Origin: Bradyrhizobium huanghuaihaiense
GTDB lineage: Bacteria; Pseudomonadota; Alphaproteobacteria; Rhizobiales; Xanthobacteraceae
Direction of reading: 5' to 3'
Assembly (NCBI RefSeq): GCF_007830635.1
Contig: NZ_VLLA01000003.1
Location: forward strand, 62,001 to 126,000
Length of the DNA stretch: 64,000 nt
Below are positions 17,692 to 26,164 of this stretch, in pieces. The stretch's first letter is position 1; each line of letters begins with the position of its first letter. A model generated the notes under the pieces. That model had not been told where the DNA came from and did not search any database. It was given only the letters and a program-made list of their open reading frames with translations. Both the position numbers and the translations under genes were made by a program.

Positions 17692-19056
17692 TCAGTCGTT
17701 CTCGTAGCCGTAGACTTCCGGCAGGATGAAGATCGCGGCGAGCAATCCGATCAGCGGGAAGATCGCGACCATCAGCGTGGCATTCGCCTGCCCGATCGCG
17801 GCGAACACCGTCGGGAACAGGAAGATCGCCAGGAACGACGGCAGCTTCACGAACATGTAGGCGAAGCCGCTGGCGGTGCCGCGATATTTCGGCTTGGCGA
17901 CCATGGTTGGGATCGTCATGCAGTTCGAGGCGTCCCAATAATGGCCCCACAACATGGCGGCGGCCGCGAACGGCAGCAGGATCTTGTTGTCGGTGTAGAG
18001 CGCGAAGGCTGCGACCAGCAGCGAGGCCAGCACGATCGAGAAGCCGGCGATCGAGATGCCGCGGTGGCCGATCTTCGGCGTCAGCAGCGGACCGACCCAG
18101 CCCGACAATGCGGCGAACGAGAACAGCGCCATCGTCACCAGATTGATGCCGAGCACGCTCGACACGCCGACCATCACGAACAGCACCGGCAGGTAGAAGG
18201 CGAAGGTCGAGAACTCGCTCGCCTGGGTGAAACAAGCGATCCAGCCGTAGACCGTGGCGCGCCAGCGGATCGGATCCTTCTTGAGATCGGCGAGGAACGC
18301 GCGGGTCGAGACCTTCGGCACCTCGACGTCATGGTCCGGCAGCATGTCGAGATTGTCGTTGAACATCTCGCGCGCCACCCGCTTGGCCTCGCGATAGCGC
18401 CCCTTCTGCACCAGCCACACCGCCGTCTCCGGCACGTCGTGACGCATGAGAAGGATGATGAGCGCCGGCACCGCGCCGAGGCCGAGCGTCACGCGCCACA
18501 GCATCTCGTGCTGCATGTCGATCAGCAGGAAGATCACGATGACGCCGATGGTCATGACTTCGCCGACGGCGAACATGAACTGCCAGCGGTTGCCCATGAC
18601 CTCGCGCTCACCCTTGGCCATGGATTCCATGATGTAGGTGTAGCCGGTCGAGATATCCGAGCCGAGCGGGATGCCGAGCAGGAAGCGGATCACGACGAGC
18701 CAGCCGACGCTGGGCACGAAGGCCTGCGCCAGCGCCAGCACGATGAACAGCACCATCGTCACCAGGAACATGACGCGGCGGCCGATCTTGTCGGACAGCC
18801 AGCCGCCGAGCAGCGCGCCGATCAGGGCGCCGCCCTGCGTGCCCGCCGCGGCAAGGCCGAGCATCAGCGGATCCGGATTGTACTGCTCCTTGATGAAGAT
18901 CAGCACGAAGGCGATCGAGTAGAGATCCCAGGCCTCGACCAGGATCGAGGCCATCATCAGCCAGCCGACCTTGTTGCCCTTTGGACTGTAGTTCGTGATG
19001 AGGTAGCGGACCGCGGCTTCGCTCGCGGTCGGTTGTGGCATGGCCATTGTCTGCAT
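17692..19056 (-). CDS. MFS transporter, metabolite:H+ symporter family
   Basis: The 454-residue protein has about twelve membrane segments. The MFS signature GGWLSDKIGRRVMF lies between segments 2 and 3, and a long hydrophilic loop (RHDVPETAVWLVQKGRYREAKR) in the middle. It resembles sugar/aromatic acid:proton symporters. ATG 19056 is chosen because AGAGG lies about 7 bases upstream; an ATG six codons earlier overlaps that site. Downstream of the GntR gene (24 bases apart) and opposite the sugar-acid catabolic genes, it probably imports their substrate. Confidence 0.87.
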   Translation of the reverse strand: MQTMAMPQPTASEAAVRYLITNYSPKGNKVGWLMMASILVEAWDLYSIAFVLIFIKEQYNPDPLMLGLAAAGTQGGALIGALLGGWLSDKIGRRVMFLVTMVLFIVLALAQAFVPSVGWLVVIRFLLGIPLGSDISTGYTYIMESMAKGEREVMGNRWQFMFAVGEVMTIGVIVIFLLIDMQHEMLWRVTLGLGAVPALIILLMRHDVPETAVWLVQKGRYREAKRVAREMFNDNLDMLPDHDVEVPKVSTRAFLADLKKDPIRWRATVYGWIACFTQASEFSTFAFYLPVLFVMVGVSSVLGINLVTMALFSFAALSGWVGPLLTPKIGHRGISIAGFSIVLASLLVAAFALYTDNKILLPFAAAAMLWGHYWDASNCMTIPTMVAKPKYRGTASGFAYMFVKLPSFLAIFLFPTVFAAIGQANATLMVAIFPLIGLLAAIFILPEVYGYEND

Positions 19057-19080
19057 GTTTGGTCCTCTCTTCAAAATTCT

Positions 19081-19845
19081 CTACGCGCCGAGCAGCGGCT
19101 CGATGCTGCAATCGAGCAGGCGCGGGTCGATCCCCGCCTCCATCCCTGCGAACATCTCGCCCATGTAGTCGATCAGCGCATCGCTGGCCTTCACGGCCTC
19201 CTCGACGCGGCGGCTGGCGACTGCACTGAGAATGGCGAGATGATGATCGATCGTGCCGGACAGATCGGCCTGCCCCGGCATGAAGCGATGATGGATGTAG
19301 CCGATGCGGCGATACAGCGTGTGCAGCGGCCGCAGCGTGTGCACCAGGAACGGCTCGCCGGCGGCCTCCAGCACCAGCGCGTCGATACGGCGGTCGATGC
19401 TGTTGAACTCGTCGAGTGTCAAAGTGGCGCGACGTTCGCGCAGCAGCCGCTCAATGTGCAGCGCCTGATTGCGGTGGGACAAGCTGGCGCGATCCGCCGC
19501 GAGGCGAATGACAAAACGCTCCATGTCGCGGCGGAGGCCAAGCAGCATGCGCTCGCGCGCGAGGTCGATCGGCGCGATGTGCAGGCCATGGCGCGGGCGG
19601 ATGATGATGAGCGTATCGGCGGAGAGACGATTGACGGCGTGATGCACCGGCGTGCGGCCGAAACCGGTGATCTGCTGCAATTCCAGCATCGTCATGAACT
19701 GTCCGGGCTTCAGCTCGCAATGAACGAGCAGCTCCTCGATCTTCTGATAAGCGAGCTCGAAGAAGTTGAGACGGTTGCGCCGCGAGGGCCTGCCCTCGCC
19801 GTCGTCGTGTCTCACCACCTCGAGCGCGCGCTTGCGCCGTGCCAT
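19081..19845 (-). CDS. GntR-family (FCD-type) transcriptional regulator
   Basis: The 254-residue protein has a winged HTH around residues 28-90 (YQKIEELLVHCELKPGQFMTMLELQQITGFGRTPVHHAV). A helical FCD ligand domain has metal-site-like residues (D..., HH in IDHHLAIL). It is divergent from the enolase-superfamily gene at 20024 and co-transcribed with the MFS gene. This is the usual set-up for a repressor relieved by a sugar acid. Likely operator: the dyad at 19916. Confidence 0.88.
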   Translation of the reverse strand: MARRKRALEVVRHDDGEGRPSRRNRLNFFELAYQKIEELLVHCELKPGQFMTMLELQQITGFGRTPVHHAVNRLSADTLIIIRPRHGLHIAPIDLARERMLLGLRRDMERFVIRLAADRASLSHRNQALHIERLLRERRATLTLDEFNSIDRRIDALVLEAAGEPFLVHTLRPLHTLYRRIGYIHHRFMPGQADLSGTIDHHLAILSAVASRRVEEAVKASDALIDYMGEMFAGMEAGIDPRLLDCSIEPLLGA

Positions 19846-19915
19846 GTCGTCCTCTCCCGTCAGCCCGCGCTCTCGTTGCTGGGTGGCGCCTTGTTTGTGG
19901 CACCCTTAAAACATG

Positions 19916-19931
19916 TTGTGATATATTACAA
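19916..19931. promoter_or_regulatory. TTGTGATATATTACAA dyad, probable GntR operator
   Basis: The 16-bp inverted repeat matches at seven of eight arm positions. It lies in the 178-base divergent region between the GntR gene and the dehydratase gene. FCD-type GntR proteins bind TNGT-N-ACNA-type dyads, so this is the best operator candidate. Confidence 0.55.
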
Positions 19932-20023
19932 GCAGGCGTAAGACTTCGACGCGATCTGCAACATGCTGCAGTGCGAAATGAGACGCCGGGCGCGAAGCGC
20001 CTTTCGATGGGAGGAGAGTTGCC

Positions 20024-21223
20024 GTGAAGATCACGTCGATTGAGACACTGCGCACCGAGGAATTTTCCAACGTCATCTGGGTGCGCATCCACACCGACAC
20101 GGGACTGATCGGTCTCGGCGAGACCTTCTACGGCGCCGGCGCGGTCGAGGCGCAGATCCACGACACCTTTGCCGGCCGCCTGCTCGGCCGCAATCCGCTG
20201 CACATCGAAGCGATCCATCGCGACATGCTGAACCTGCCGATGGCGCAGTCCTCGACCGGCGTCGAATATCGCGCGGCCTCCGCGATCGACATCGCGCTGT
20301 GGGACTTGTTCGGCAAGGTCTGCGATCAGCCGGTGCACCAGATGCTCGGCGGCCTCTGCCGCGACAAGCAGCGCATCTACAACACCTGCGCCGGCACGCA
20401 GTATGTTCGCTCGACCAATATCAGCCCGGTCGCGAACTGGAATCTCGGCGCCTCCAAGGGCCCCTATGAGGACCTCGACGGCTTCATGAATCACGCCGAC
20501 GCGCTGGCCGAAAGCCTGCTCGAAAGCGGCATCTCGGCGATGAAGATCTGGCCGTTCGATCCGGCGGCGCAGGAGAACAAGGGCCTCTACATCACCGCCG
20601 CGCAGATGAAGCAGGCAATCGAGCCGTTCGAGAAGATCCGGAAAGCCGTCGGCGACAAGATGGAGATCATGGTCGAGCTCCACTCGCTGTGGAACCTGCC
20701 GACCGCCAAGCAGATCGCGCGCGCGCTCGAGCCCTACAAGCCGACCTGGTACGAAGACCCGATCCGGATGAACTCGCCGCAGGCGCTGGCCGAATATGCC
20801 CGCTCGACCGATGTCTGGGTCTGCGCCAGCGAGACGCTGGGCTCGCGCTTCCCGTACAAGGACATGCTCGACCGCGACGCCATGCATGTGGTGATGGCGG
20901 ACCTGTGCTGGACCGGCGGCCTCACCGAGGGCCGCAAGATCGCGGCGATGGCCGAGACCTATCACCGGCCTTTTGCTCCTCATGACTGCATCGGCCCGAT
21001 CGGCTTCATCGCCGCCATCCACATGTCGTTCAGCCAGCCCAACACCTTGATCCAGGAATCGGTGCGCGCCTTCTACAAGGGCTGGTACAATGAGCTCGTC
21101 ACCACGATGCCCGTGATCAAGGACGGCTATGTCTTCCCGATGGAAGGCCCCGGCCTCGGCGTCGACCTTCTGCCTGCTGTCTTCGAGCGCACCGATCTCA
21201 CCGTGCGCCGCTCCAACGTCTGA
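20024..21223 (+). CDS. Mandelate racemase/muconate lactonizing enzyme family sugar-acid dehydratase
   Basis: The 399-residue enolase-superfamily enzyme has an N-terminal capping domain and a barrel. Candidate Mg ligands are Glu218 (MVELH), Glu244 (WYEDPI) and Glu270 (CASETL). His220 and the later FAPHDC histidine are candidate acid/base residues. KIWPFD sits where the superfamily has its second-strand lysine. The His after the first metal ligand recalls mannonate/gluconate dehydratases. Start is GTG with GGAGGAG upstream. Together with the following dehydrogenases it probably acts on an aldonic acid; exact substrate unknown. Confidence 0.85.
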   Translation: MKITSIETLRTEEFSNVIWVRIHTDTGLIGLGETFYGAGAVEAQIHDTFAGRLLGRNPLHIEAIHRDMLNLPMAQSSTGVEYRAASAIDIALWDLFGKVCDQPVHQMLGGLCRDKQRIYNTCAGTQYVRSTNISPVANWNLGASKGPYEDLDGFMNHADALAESLLESGISAMKIWPFDPAAQENKGLYITAAQMKQAIEPFEKIRKAVGDKMEIMVELHSLWNLPTAKQIARALEPYKPTWYEDPIRMNSPQALAEYARSTDVWVCASETLGSRFPYKDMLDRDAMHVVMADLCWTGGLTEGRKIAAMAETYHRPFAPHDCIGPIGFIAAIHMSFSQPNTLIQESVRAFYKGWYNELVTTMPVIKDGYVFPMEGPGLGVDLLPAVFERTDLTVRRSNV

Positions 21224-21235
21224 GGAATTCTTGAG

Positions 21236-22003
21236 ATGAGCACCTCCCTCTTCGATCTCTCCGGCCGCACCGCGCTCGTGACCGGCTCCTCCCGCGGACT
21301 CGGCCGCGCCATTGCCGAGGGCATGGCCAAGGCCGGCGCCAAAATCATCATCAACGGCGTCGATCCCAAGCGCGTCGAGCAGGCCGTCGCCGAGTTTCGC
21401 GCCGCCGGCCATCAGGCCGAGGGTGCTGCGTTCAACGTCACTGACGAGCCGGCGATCGTTGCCGCCTTCGAGCGTTTCGACCGCGAAGGCATTGCGGTCG
21501 ACATCCTCGTCAACAATGCCGGCATCCAGCACCGCAAGCCGCTGGCGGAGTTCACCACCGACGAATGGCGCAAGGTCATCGAGACCGATCTCACCAGCGC
21601 CTTCGTGATCGGCCGCGAGGCGGGCAAGCGCATGATCCCGCGCAAGCGTGGCAAGATCATCAACATCGGATCGCTCGGCAGCGAGCTGGCGCGTCCCACC
21701 ATCGCGCCCTACACCGCCGCCAAGGGCGGCATCAAGAACCTGACCCGCTCGATGGCGGTGGAATGGGCCCAGCACGGCATCCAGGCCAATGCGATCGGCC
21801 CCGGCTACATGCTGACCGACATGAACGAGGCGCTGGTCAACAATGCCGATTTCAACAATTGGCTGATGGGCCGCATTCCCTCGAAGCGCTGGGGCAAGCC
21901 GGACGAGCTGGTGGGCGCCGCGATTTTCCTCGCTTCCGACGCATCCACTTATGTCAACGGCCAGATCATCTATGTTGATGGCGGCATGATCGCCGCGATG
22001 TGA
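21236..22003 (+). CDS. idnO: SDR oxidoreductase, gluconate 5-dehydrogenase-like
   Basis: The 255-residue classical SDR has TGSSRGLGRAIA (NAD(P) binding), NNAGIQHRKP, the catalytic Ser in INIGSLGSE and the YTAAKGG catalytic Tyr/Lys. The IQHRKPL and YMLTDMN segments are typical of gluconate 5-dehydrogenase (IdnO/Gno), interconverting 5-keto-gluconate and gluconate. It starts 12 bases after the dehydratase gene. The gene symbol is by similarity of motifs and context. Confidence 0.8.
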   Translation: MSTSLFDLSGRTALVTGSSRGLGRAIAEGMAKAGAKIIINGVDPKRVEQAVAEFRAAGHQAEGAAFNVTDEPAIVAAFERFDREGIAVDILVNNAGIQHRKPLAEFTTDEWRKVIETDLTSAFVIGREAGKRMIPRKRGKIINIGSLGSELARPTIAPYTAAKGGIKNLTRSMAVEWAQHGIQANAIGPGYMLTDMNEALVNNADFNNWLMGRIPSKRWGKPDELVGAAIFLASDASTYVNGQIIYVDGGMIAAM

Positions 22004-22029
22004 CCGCCAAGACAACGAAGGAGCAAGCC

Positions 22030-23061
22030 ATGCGCGCCGTCGTCATTCACGCCCCAAAGGACCTGCGGATCGACAACTACCCCGATCCGGCGCCCGGCCC
22101 GGGCGAGGTCCGCGTCAAGATCGCCAATGGCGGCATCTGCGGCTCTGATCTGCACTACTACCATCACGGCGGCTTCGGCGTCGTGCGCATCCAGCAGCCG
22201 ATGGCGCTGGGTCACGAGATCGCCGGCGTCGTCGCCGCGGTCGGTGACGGCGTCACCAGCGTGAAATCAGGCACCCGCGTTGCGGTCAATCCGAGCAAGC
22301 CGTGCGGGCAGTGCCTGCACTGCCAGGAGGGCATGCGCAACCAGTGCCTCGACATGCGCTTCCTCGGCAGCGCGATGCGCTTTCCTCACGTGCAGGGCGG
22401 CTTTCGCGAGTTCATCACGGTCGATGCAACGCAGGCCGTACCGATCGCGGACAAGCTCTCGCTGGCGGAGGCCGCGGTCGCCGAGCCGCTCGCGGTGTGC
22501 CTGCATGCCGGCAAGCAGGCCGGCCCCCTGCTCGGCAAGCGCGTGCTGATCACCGGCTGCGGCCCGATCGGCGCGCTGATGATTCTTGTGTCGCACTTCG
22601 GCGGTGCATCCGAGATCGTGGTGACGGATGTGGCCGACGCGCCGCTCGCGGTCGCAAAGAAGCTCGGCGCCACGCATGCGATCAACGTCGCGGCCCATGC
22701 CAGCGCGCTCGATCCGTGGCGCGCCGGCAAGGGCGAGTTCGACACGCTGTTCGAGGCTTCCGGCAATCAGGCGGCGCTCCGCACCGCGCTCGACGTGCTC
22801 AGGCCCGGTGCCACGCTGGTGCAGCTCGGCCTCGGCGGCGAGATGACGCTGCCGATCAATTCGATCGTCGCCAAGGAGCTGCAGCTGCGCGGCACCTTCC
22901 GCTTCGATCCCGAGTTCGAGCTGGCGGTGCGGCTGATGGGCGAAGGCCTGATCGACGTGAAACCGCTGATCACGGCGACCATGCCGTTCGAGAACGCGGT
23001 CGCCGCCTTCGAGCTCGCCAGCGACCGTTCGCAGTCGATGAAGGTGCAGCTGACCTTTTAG
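22030..23061 (+). CDS. idnD: Zinc alcohol dehydrogenase family, L-idonate 5-dehydrogenase-like
   Basis: The 343-residue medium-chain dehydrogenase has the catalytic zinc ligands in GGICGSDLHYYHHGG and GHEIAGVV. The structural zinc set is CGQCLHCQEGMRNQC, and the nucleotide fold is GCGPIGALM. The YYHHGGFG segment is typical of L-idonate 5-dehydrogenase. Start ATG 22030 has AAGGAGCAAGCC upstream. With the SDR it would convert L-idonate to gluconate via 5-keto-gluconate. It overlaps the convergent gene by four bases. Confidence 0.8.
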   Translation: MRAVVIHAPKDLRIDNYPDPAPGPGEVRVKIANGGICGSDLHYYHHGGFGVVRIQQPMALGHEIAGVVAAVGDGVTSVKSGTRVAVNPSKPCGQCLHCQEGMRNQCLDMRFLGSAMRFPHVQGGFREFITVDATQAVPIADKLSLAEAAVAEPLAVCLHAGKQAGPLLGKRVLITGCGPIGALMILVSHFGGASEIVVTDVADAPLAVAKKLGATHAINVAAHASALDPWRAGKGEFDTLFEASGNQAALRTALDVLRPGATLVQLGLGGEMTLPINSIVAKELQLRGTFRFDPEFELAVRLMGEGLIDVKPLITATMPFENAVAAFELASDRSQSMKVQLTF

Positions 23062-23924
23062 GGTTTCGCCTGGCTCTCGATCAACCGGTCGCTGACCAGC
23101 CGCACGGCGCCCCGTTTCCAGGAATAGTCTGCGCCCATGCGCAGGCCGCTGTCGCCGCGCGCCAGCACCGCACCGGTCCTGGAATCGCGGAGCTGGAAGC
23201 CCAGCGTGTATTCGGTGCGGCTGACCCGCCGCACCACGCCGATCAGCGACTGGTCGGCGCCGAGCTTTTGCGCAATCGCCGCCTCGCAGCCGCCACAGTC
23301 GCGCAAGGCGGGCACCTTCGCCGCCTCACCGCTGACATCGACGATGCGGTAACGGCCGGACTGGCTGAGCGACTCGCGCACGCCAGCGGTGACTTCGGCC
23401 AGATACCACGCATCCGACGCGGCCGAGGCGCCCACCGACGCCGCAGTCGTGTCCTCGAGCTCGAACTCGAACACCGCCAGCGCGACCGGCGCAGGCGTAG
23501 CGAGCGCGGCCATCACCTCGCGGGAGACAAACATCTCGGCGCGCTCCCAGGATTCATCATTGTCGCCGCGGAAGGTGTAGAGCTTGTCCATCACGAGCTT
23601 CTTGGCGCCGACATCGATCACGGCGACCTTGGCCCATTGCACCAGCGTGCTGGTCTTCTGGATGCCGCCGATCACCTTGAACGCCGCCCCGTCCTGGGCC
23701 GATGCCGCGAGCCGGTAGCGACCGTCCGCACTGACATCCCGCCTGAGGGCGGCCATGAATGCCGACAGCCGCCGCTCATGGGCCGCGGTCTGGTTCGCCG
23801 GCTCGGCCGACGTGTCGGTATAGCTGAAATCGTCCATGGCAACGCCGATGGCCTCGGCACCTGCCGGCGCGTGAGAGAGGACGAACAGGAGAATGGCAGC
23901 GAGAATCAACCGGGAGCGGTGCAT
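23058..23924 (-). CDS. Secreted DUF3280-like protein with internal duplication
   Basis: The 288-residue protein has a clear signal peptide (LILAAILLFVLSHAPAGAEA). Two similar halves follow. The first has AMDDFSYTDTS...LRRDVSADGRYRL and the second VFEFELEDTTA...VRESLSQSGRYRIVD, suggesting an internal duplication. It resembles DUF3280/DUF2380 periplasmic proteins of alphaproteobacteria, of unknown role. The second half contains a CGGC motif. It converges on idnD and is divergent from the sensor kinase gene at 24115. Confidence 0.72.
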   Translation of the reverse strand: MHRSRLILAAILLFVLSHAPAGAEAIGVAMDDFSYTDTSAEPANQTAAHERRLSAFMAALRRDVSADGRYRLAASAQDGAAFKVIGGIQKTSTLVQWAKVAVIDVGAKKLVMDKLYTFRGDNDESWERAEMFVSREVMAALATPAPVALAVFEFELEDTTAASVGASAASDAWYLAEVTAGVRESLSQSGRYRIVDVSGEAAKVPALRDCGGCEAAIAQKLGADQSLIGVVRRVSRTEYTLGFQLRDSRTGAVLARGDSGLRMGADYSWKRGAVRLVSDRLIESQAKP

Positions 23925-24114
23925 GAACGCCTCGTGGGATGGAGCGGCCCGCAAATCTGGACGGCTAGGTTGAGACCACGCAGCCGTGACTGTCCCGACG
24001 AACGCCGGGAAAATTTCACGACATTGCACTGCGGTACGGCGGGAACGCTTCCCGCCGCCTGCGTTCTGCCGTTTAATACGGCGCGACAATTCCGTTCGCA
24101 CCAGGTGCCTGCCG

Positions 24115-25500
24115 ATGTGGAACCGCCCGAGGTTCGATCTGAAGGTTCGTCTGACGCTGCGCGTGGCCGCCATATCGGCCGCCTGCTTCGCCGCGATCTC
24201 CGCCTATTTCCTTGTCACGGCTGACCGCGCGGCGCATGCGCGCAGCGACAGCATTGCCGCCATCGTGGCAAAATCACTGGAGCTGCAGCAAGGCAAGGTC
24301 CAGTGGGTGGCAAACCCGCGCTCGGACTTTCCAAACCTTGATCCCGTCGCGGCCTACGTGATGACGCCCGGTCTCTGCCTGGCATTCCGTGGCCCCGGCG
24401 GCGACATGCTCCAGCGCTTCTGCAGCGGCGCGCCTGCCCCGGCGAACCCGCCGCCGCAGGCCTTCGCCGCGTTCTATCGCAGCCTGTTCGACCCCGGCCG
24501 CGAGGCGGCGCGGCCCGTGGTCGTGCGCGGCACCAAGCTCGGCGAGACCGTGGTCTCGGTCGATCCAGCGGTGCAGACGGCGGAGGCCTGGCACGAGGCC
24601 GGCCGCCTGATGCTCGCGCTCGCGATCGCATTGCCGCTGCTCTGCGTGCTGGTGTACGCGGCGCTGGCGCGCGCGCTGCGGCCCACCCGCATGATCCGCA
24701 CCGGCCTGGAACGCATCGCCGCCAATGACCTCACGACGCGGCTGCCGCCCTTCGACCTCGCCGAGCTCTCCGCCATCCGCGACGTCTTCAACCATCTCGC
24801 CCAAAGCCTCGACACCGCGCTTGCCGAGCGCAGCGAGCTGACGCGAAAGCTGATCGCGCTCCAGGACGAGGAGCGCCGCCATCTCGCCCGTGAGCTGCAC
24901 GACGAGTTCGGCCAGTCGCTGGCCGCCATCCGCGCGCTGGCCTCCTCGGCCCGCCAGACCGCCGCGCAGGAGTGCCCGTCCCTGCTGTCCGAATGCGACG
25001 GTATTTCGCGGACCGCAACCGGCATGATGGAGACCTTGCGCGGTGCGCTGTTCCGGCTGCGGCCGCCCGACGTCGAGGAGCTCGGGCTCGTCGCCAGCCT
25101 CGAAGGGCTGGTCGCCGGCTGGAACGGGCGCAGCCGCGGCGAGACGCGGTTTTCGATCCGTTTCGACGGCGCCTTCGAGACCCTGCCGGCCGCCGTCAGC
25201 GCCAACCTCTATCGCATCGTGCAGGAGGCCCTCACCAATGCCGCCAAGCACGCCGGCGCCACGAAAGTGAGCCTGGAATTGACGATGCGACCCGATGAGA
25301 TCGCGCTTGCGATCGACGATGACGGACGGTCGAACGAGCCCGCCGCGAAATCGGGCATGGGCCTCCTCGGCATGCGCGAGCGCGTCGCGGCGCTGCGCGG
25401 CCGGCTGAGCTTCGAGGCCGGACCGAACGGCGGCTCCGCGCTGCGTGTCGTCATTCCGCTAGAGGCCTCCGATCGGCAGCTATTGGATCACGCGGCATGA
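24115..25500 (+). CDS. NarL-type sensor histidine kinase (HPK7)
   Basis: The 461-residue membrane kinase has two transmembrane segments (near 15-36 and 160-185) flanking a periplasmic domain with two cysteines. A HAMP domain follows, then the HisKA_3 dimerisation motif EERRHLARELHDEFGQSLA and HATPase_c (IVQEALTNAAKHAGA; GMGLLGMRER). This is the DesK/NarX class. It overlaps the response regulator start by four bases (ATGA), forming a cognate pair. The signal is unknown. Confidence 0.9.
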   Translation: MWNRPRFDLKVRLTLRVAAISAACFAAISAYFLVTADRAAHARSDSIAAIVAKSLELQQGKVQWVANPRSDFPNLDPVAAYVMTPGLCLAFRGPGGDMLQRFCSGAPAPANPPPQAFAAFYRSLFDPGREAARPVVVRGTKLGETVVSVDPAVQTAEAWHEAGRLMLALAIALPLLCVLVYAALARALRPTRMIRTGLERIAANDLTTRLPPFDLAELSAIRDVFNHLAQSLDTALAERSELTRKLIALQDEERRHLARELHDEFGQSLAAIRALASSARQTAAQECPSLLSECDGISRTATGMMETLRGALFRLRPPDVEELGLVASLEGLVAGWNGRSRGETRFSIRFDGAFETLPAAVSANLYRIVQEALTNAAKHAGATKVSLELTMRPDEIALAIDDDGRSNEPAAKSGMGLLGMRERVAALRGRLSFEAGPNGGSALRVVIPLEASDRQLLDHAA

Positions 25501-26159
25501 GCGCGGGCGATGCCACCATCCTGCTGGTCGACGACCATTCCGTGGTGCGCGAGGGCTATCGCTCGGTGCTCCAGAAGCAGCCGGGCCTGCGCGTCGTCGC
25601 GGAAGCCTCCGATGGCGCGGAGGCCTACCGGCTGTACAAGTCCGAGGCGCCCGATCTCGTCATCATGGATCTGAGCATGCCCGGCATCGGCGGCATCGAA
25701 GCCGTGAGGCGCATCCGGCAACGGGACAAGGGCGCAAAGATCCTGGTCTTCACCATGCACCAGAATGCCGGCTTCGCCGTGCAGGCGATCCGCGCCGGCG
25801 CCAGGGGCTACGTCACCAAGACCAGCCCGCCCGAGACGCTGGTGCGCGCGGTGATGGACGTGCTCGCCGGCCGGATCGCCATCAGCCCCGACATCGACCA
25901 CGAGCTTGCGCTGAGCCGGCTCGCCGGCGAGAGCTCGGCGGCCGACGTGCTGACGCCGCGCGAGTTCGAGGTGCTGCGGCTGCTGCTCGCCGAGAGGACG
26001 ACGGACGAGATCGCCGAGACGCTGCATGTCAGCCCGAAGACGGTGGCGAACCTGCATTCCCTGATCAAGGACAAGCTCGGCGTCGGCTCCGACATCGAGC
26101 TGGTCCGCCTGGCGCTGCGCCAGGGACTGCTGACGCAGGTCGATCTGGGCGAGGCCTGA
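25497..26159 (+). CDS. NarL/FixJ-family response regulator
   Basis: The 220-residue protein has a receiver domain with phospho-Asp58 (LVIMDLSMPGIGG) and a LuxR-type HTH (LTPREFEVLRLLLAERTTDEIAETLHVSPKTV). Translationally coupled to the sensor kinase upstream. The gene ends six bases from the convergent membrane-protein gene. Targets are not evident. Confidence 0.93.
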   Translation: MSAGDATILLVDDHSVVREGYRSVLQKQPGLRVVAEASDGAEAYRLYKSEAPDLVIMDLSMPGIGGIEAVRRIRQRDKGAKILVFTMHQNAGFAVQAIRAGARGYVTKTSPPETLVRAVMDVLAGRIAISPDIDHELALSRLAGESSAADVLTPREFEVLRLLLAERTTDEIAETLHVSPKTVANLHSLIKDKLGVGSDIELVRLALRQGLLTQVDLGEA

Positions 26160-26164
26160 AGCGC

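Noticed and set aside
17689..19941. 750-codon plus-strand open frame
   Set aside because: Antisense shadow of the MFS and GntR genes; high GC third-position bias leaves the complementary frame open.
19451..22015. 854-codon minus-strand open frame over the sugar-acid genes
   Set aside because: Antisense to the GntR tail, dehydratase and SDR genes; no coherent domain.
24042..24065. GGAAC...CGTT before the NarL-type kinase
   Set aside because: The spacer is 15 bases rather than 16-17, so an EcfG promoter is not supported.
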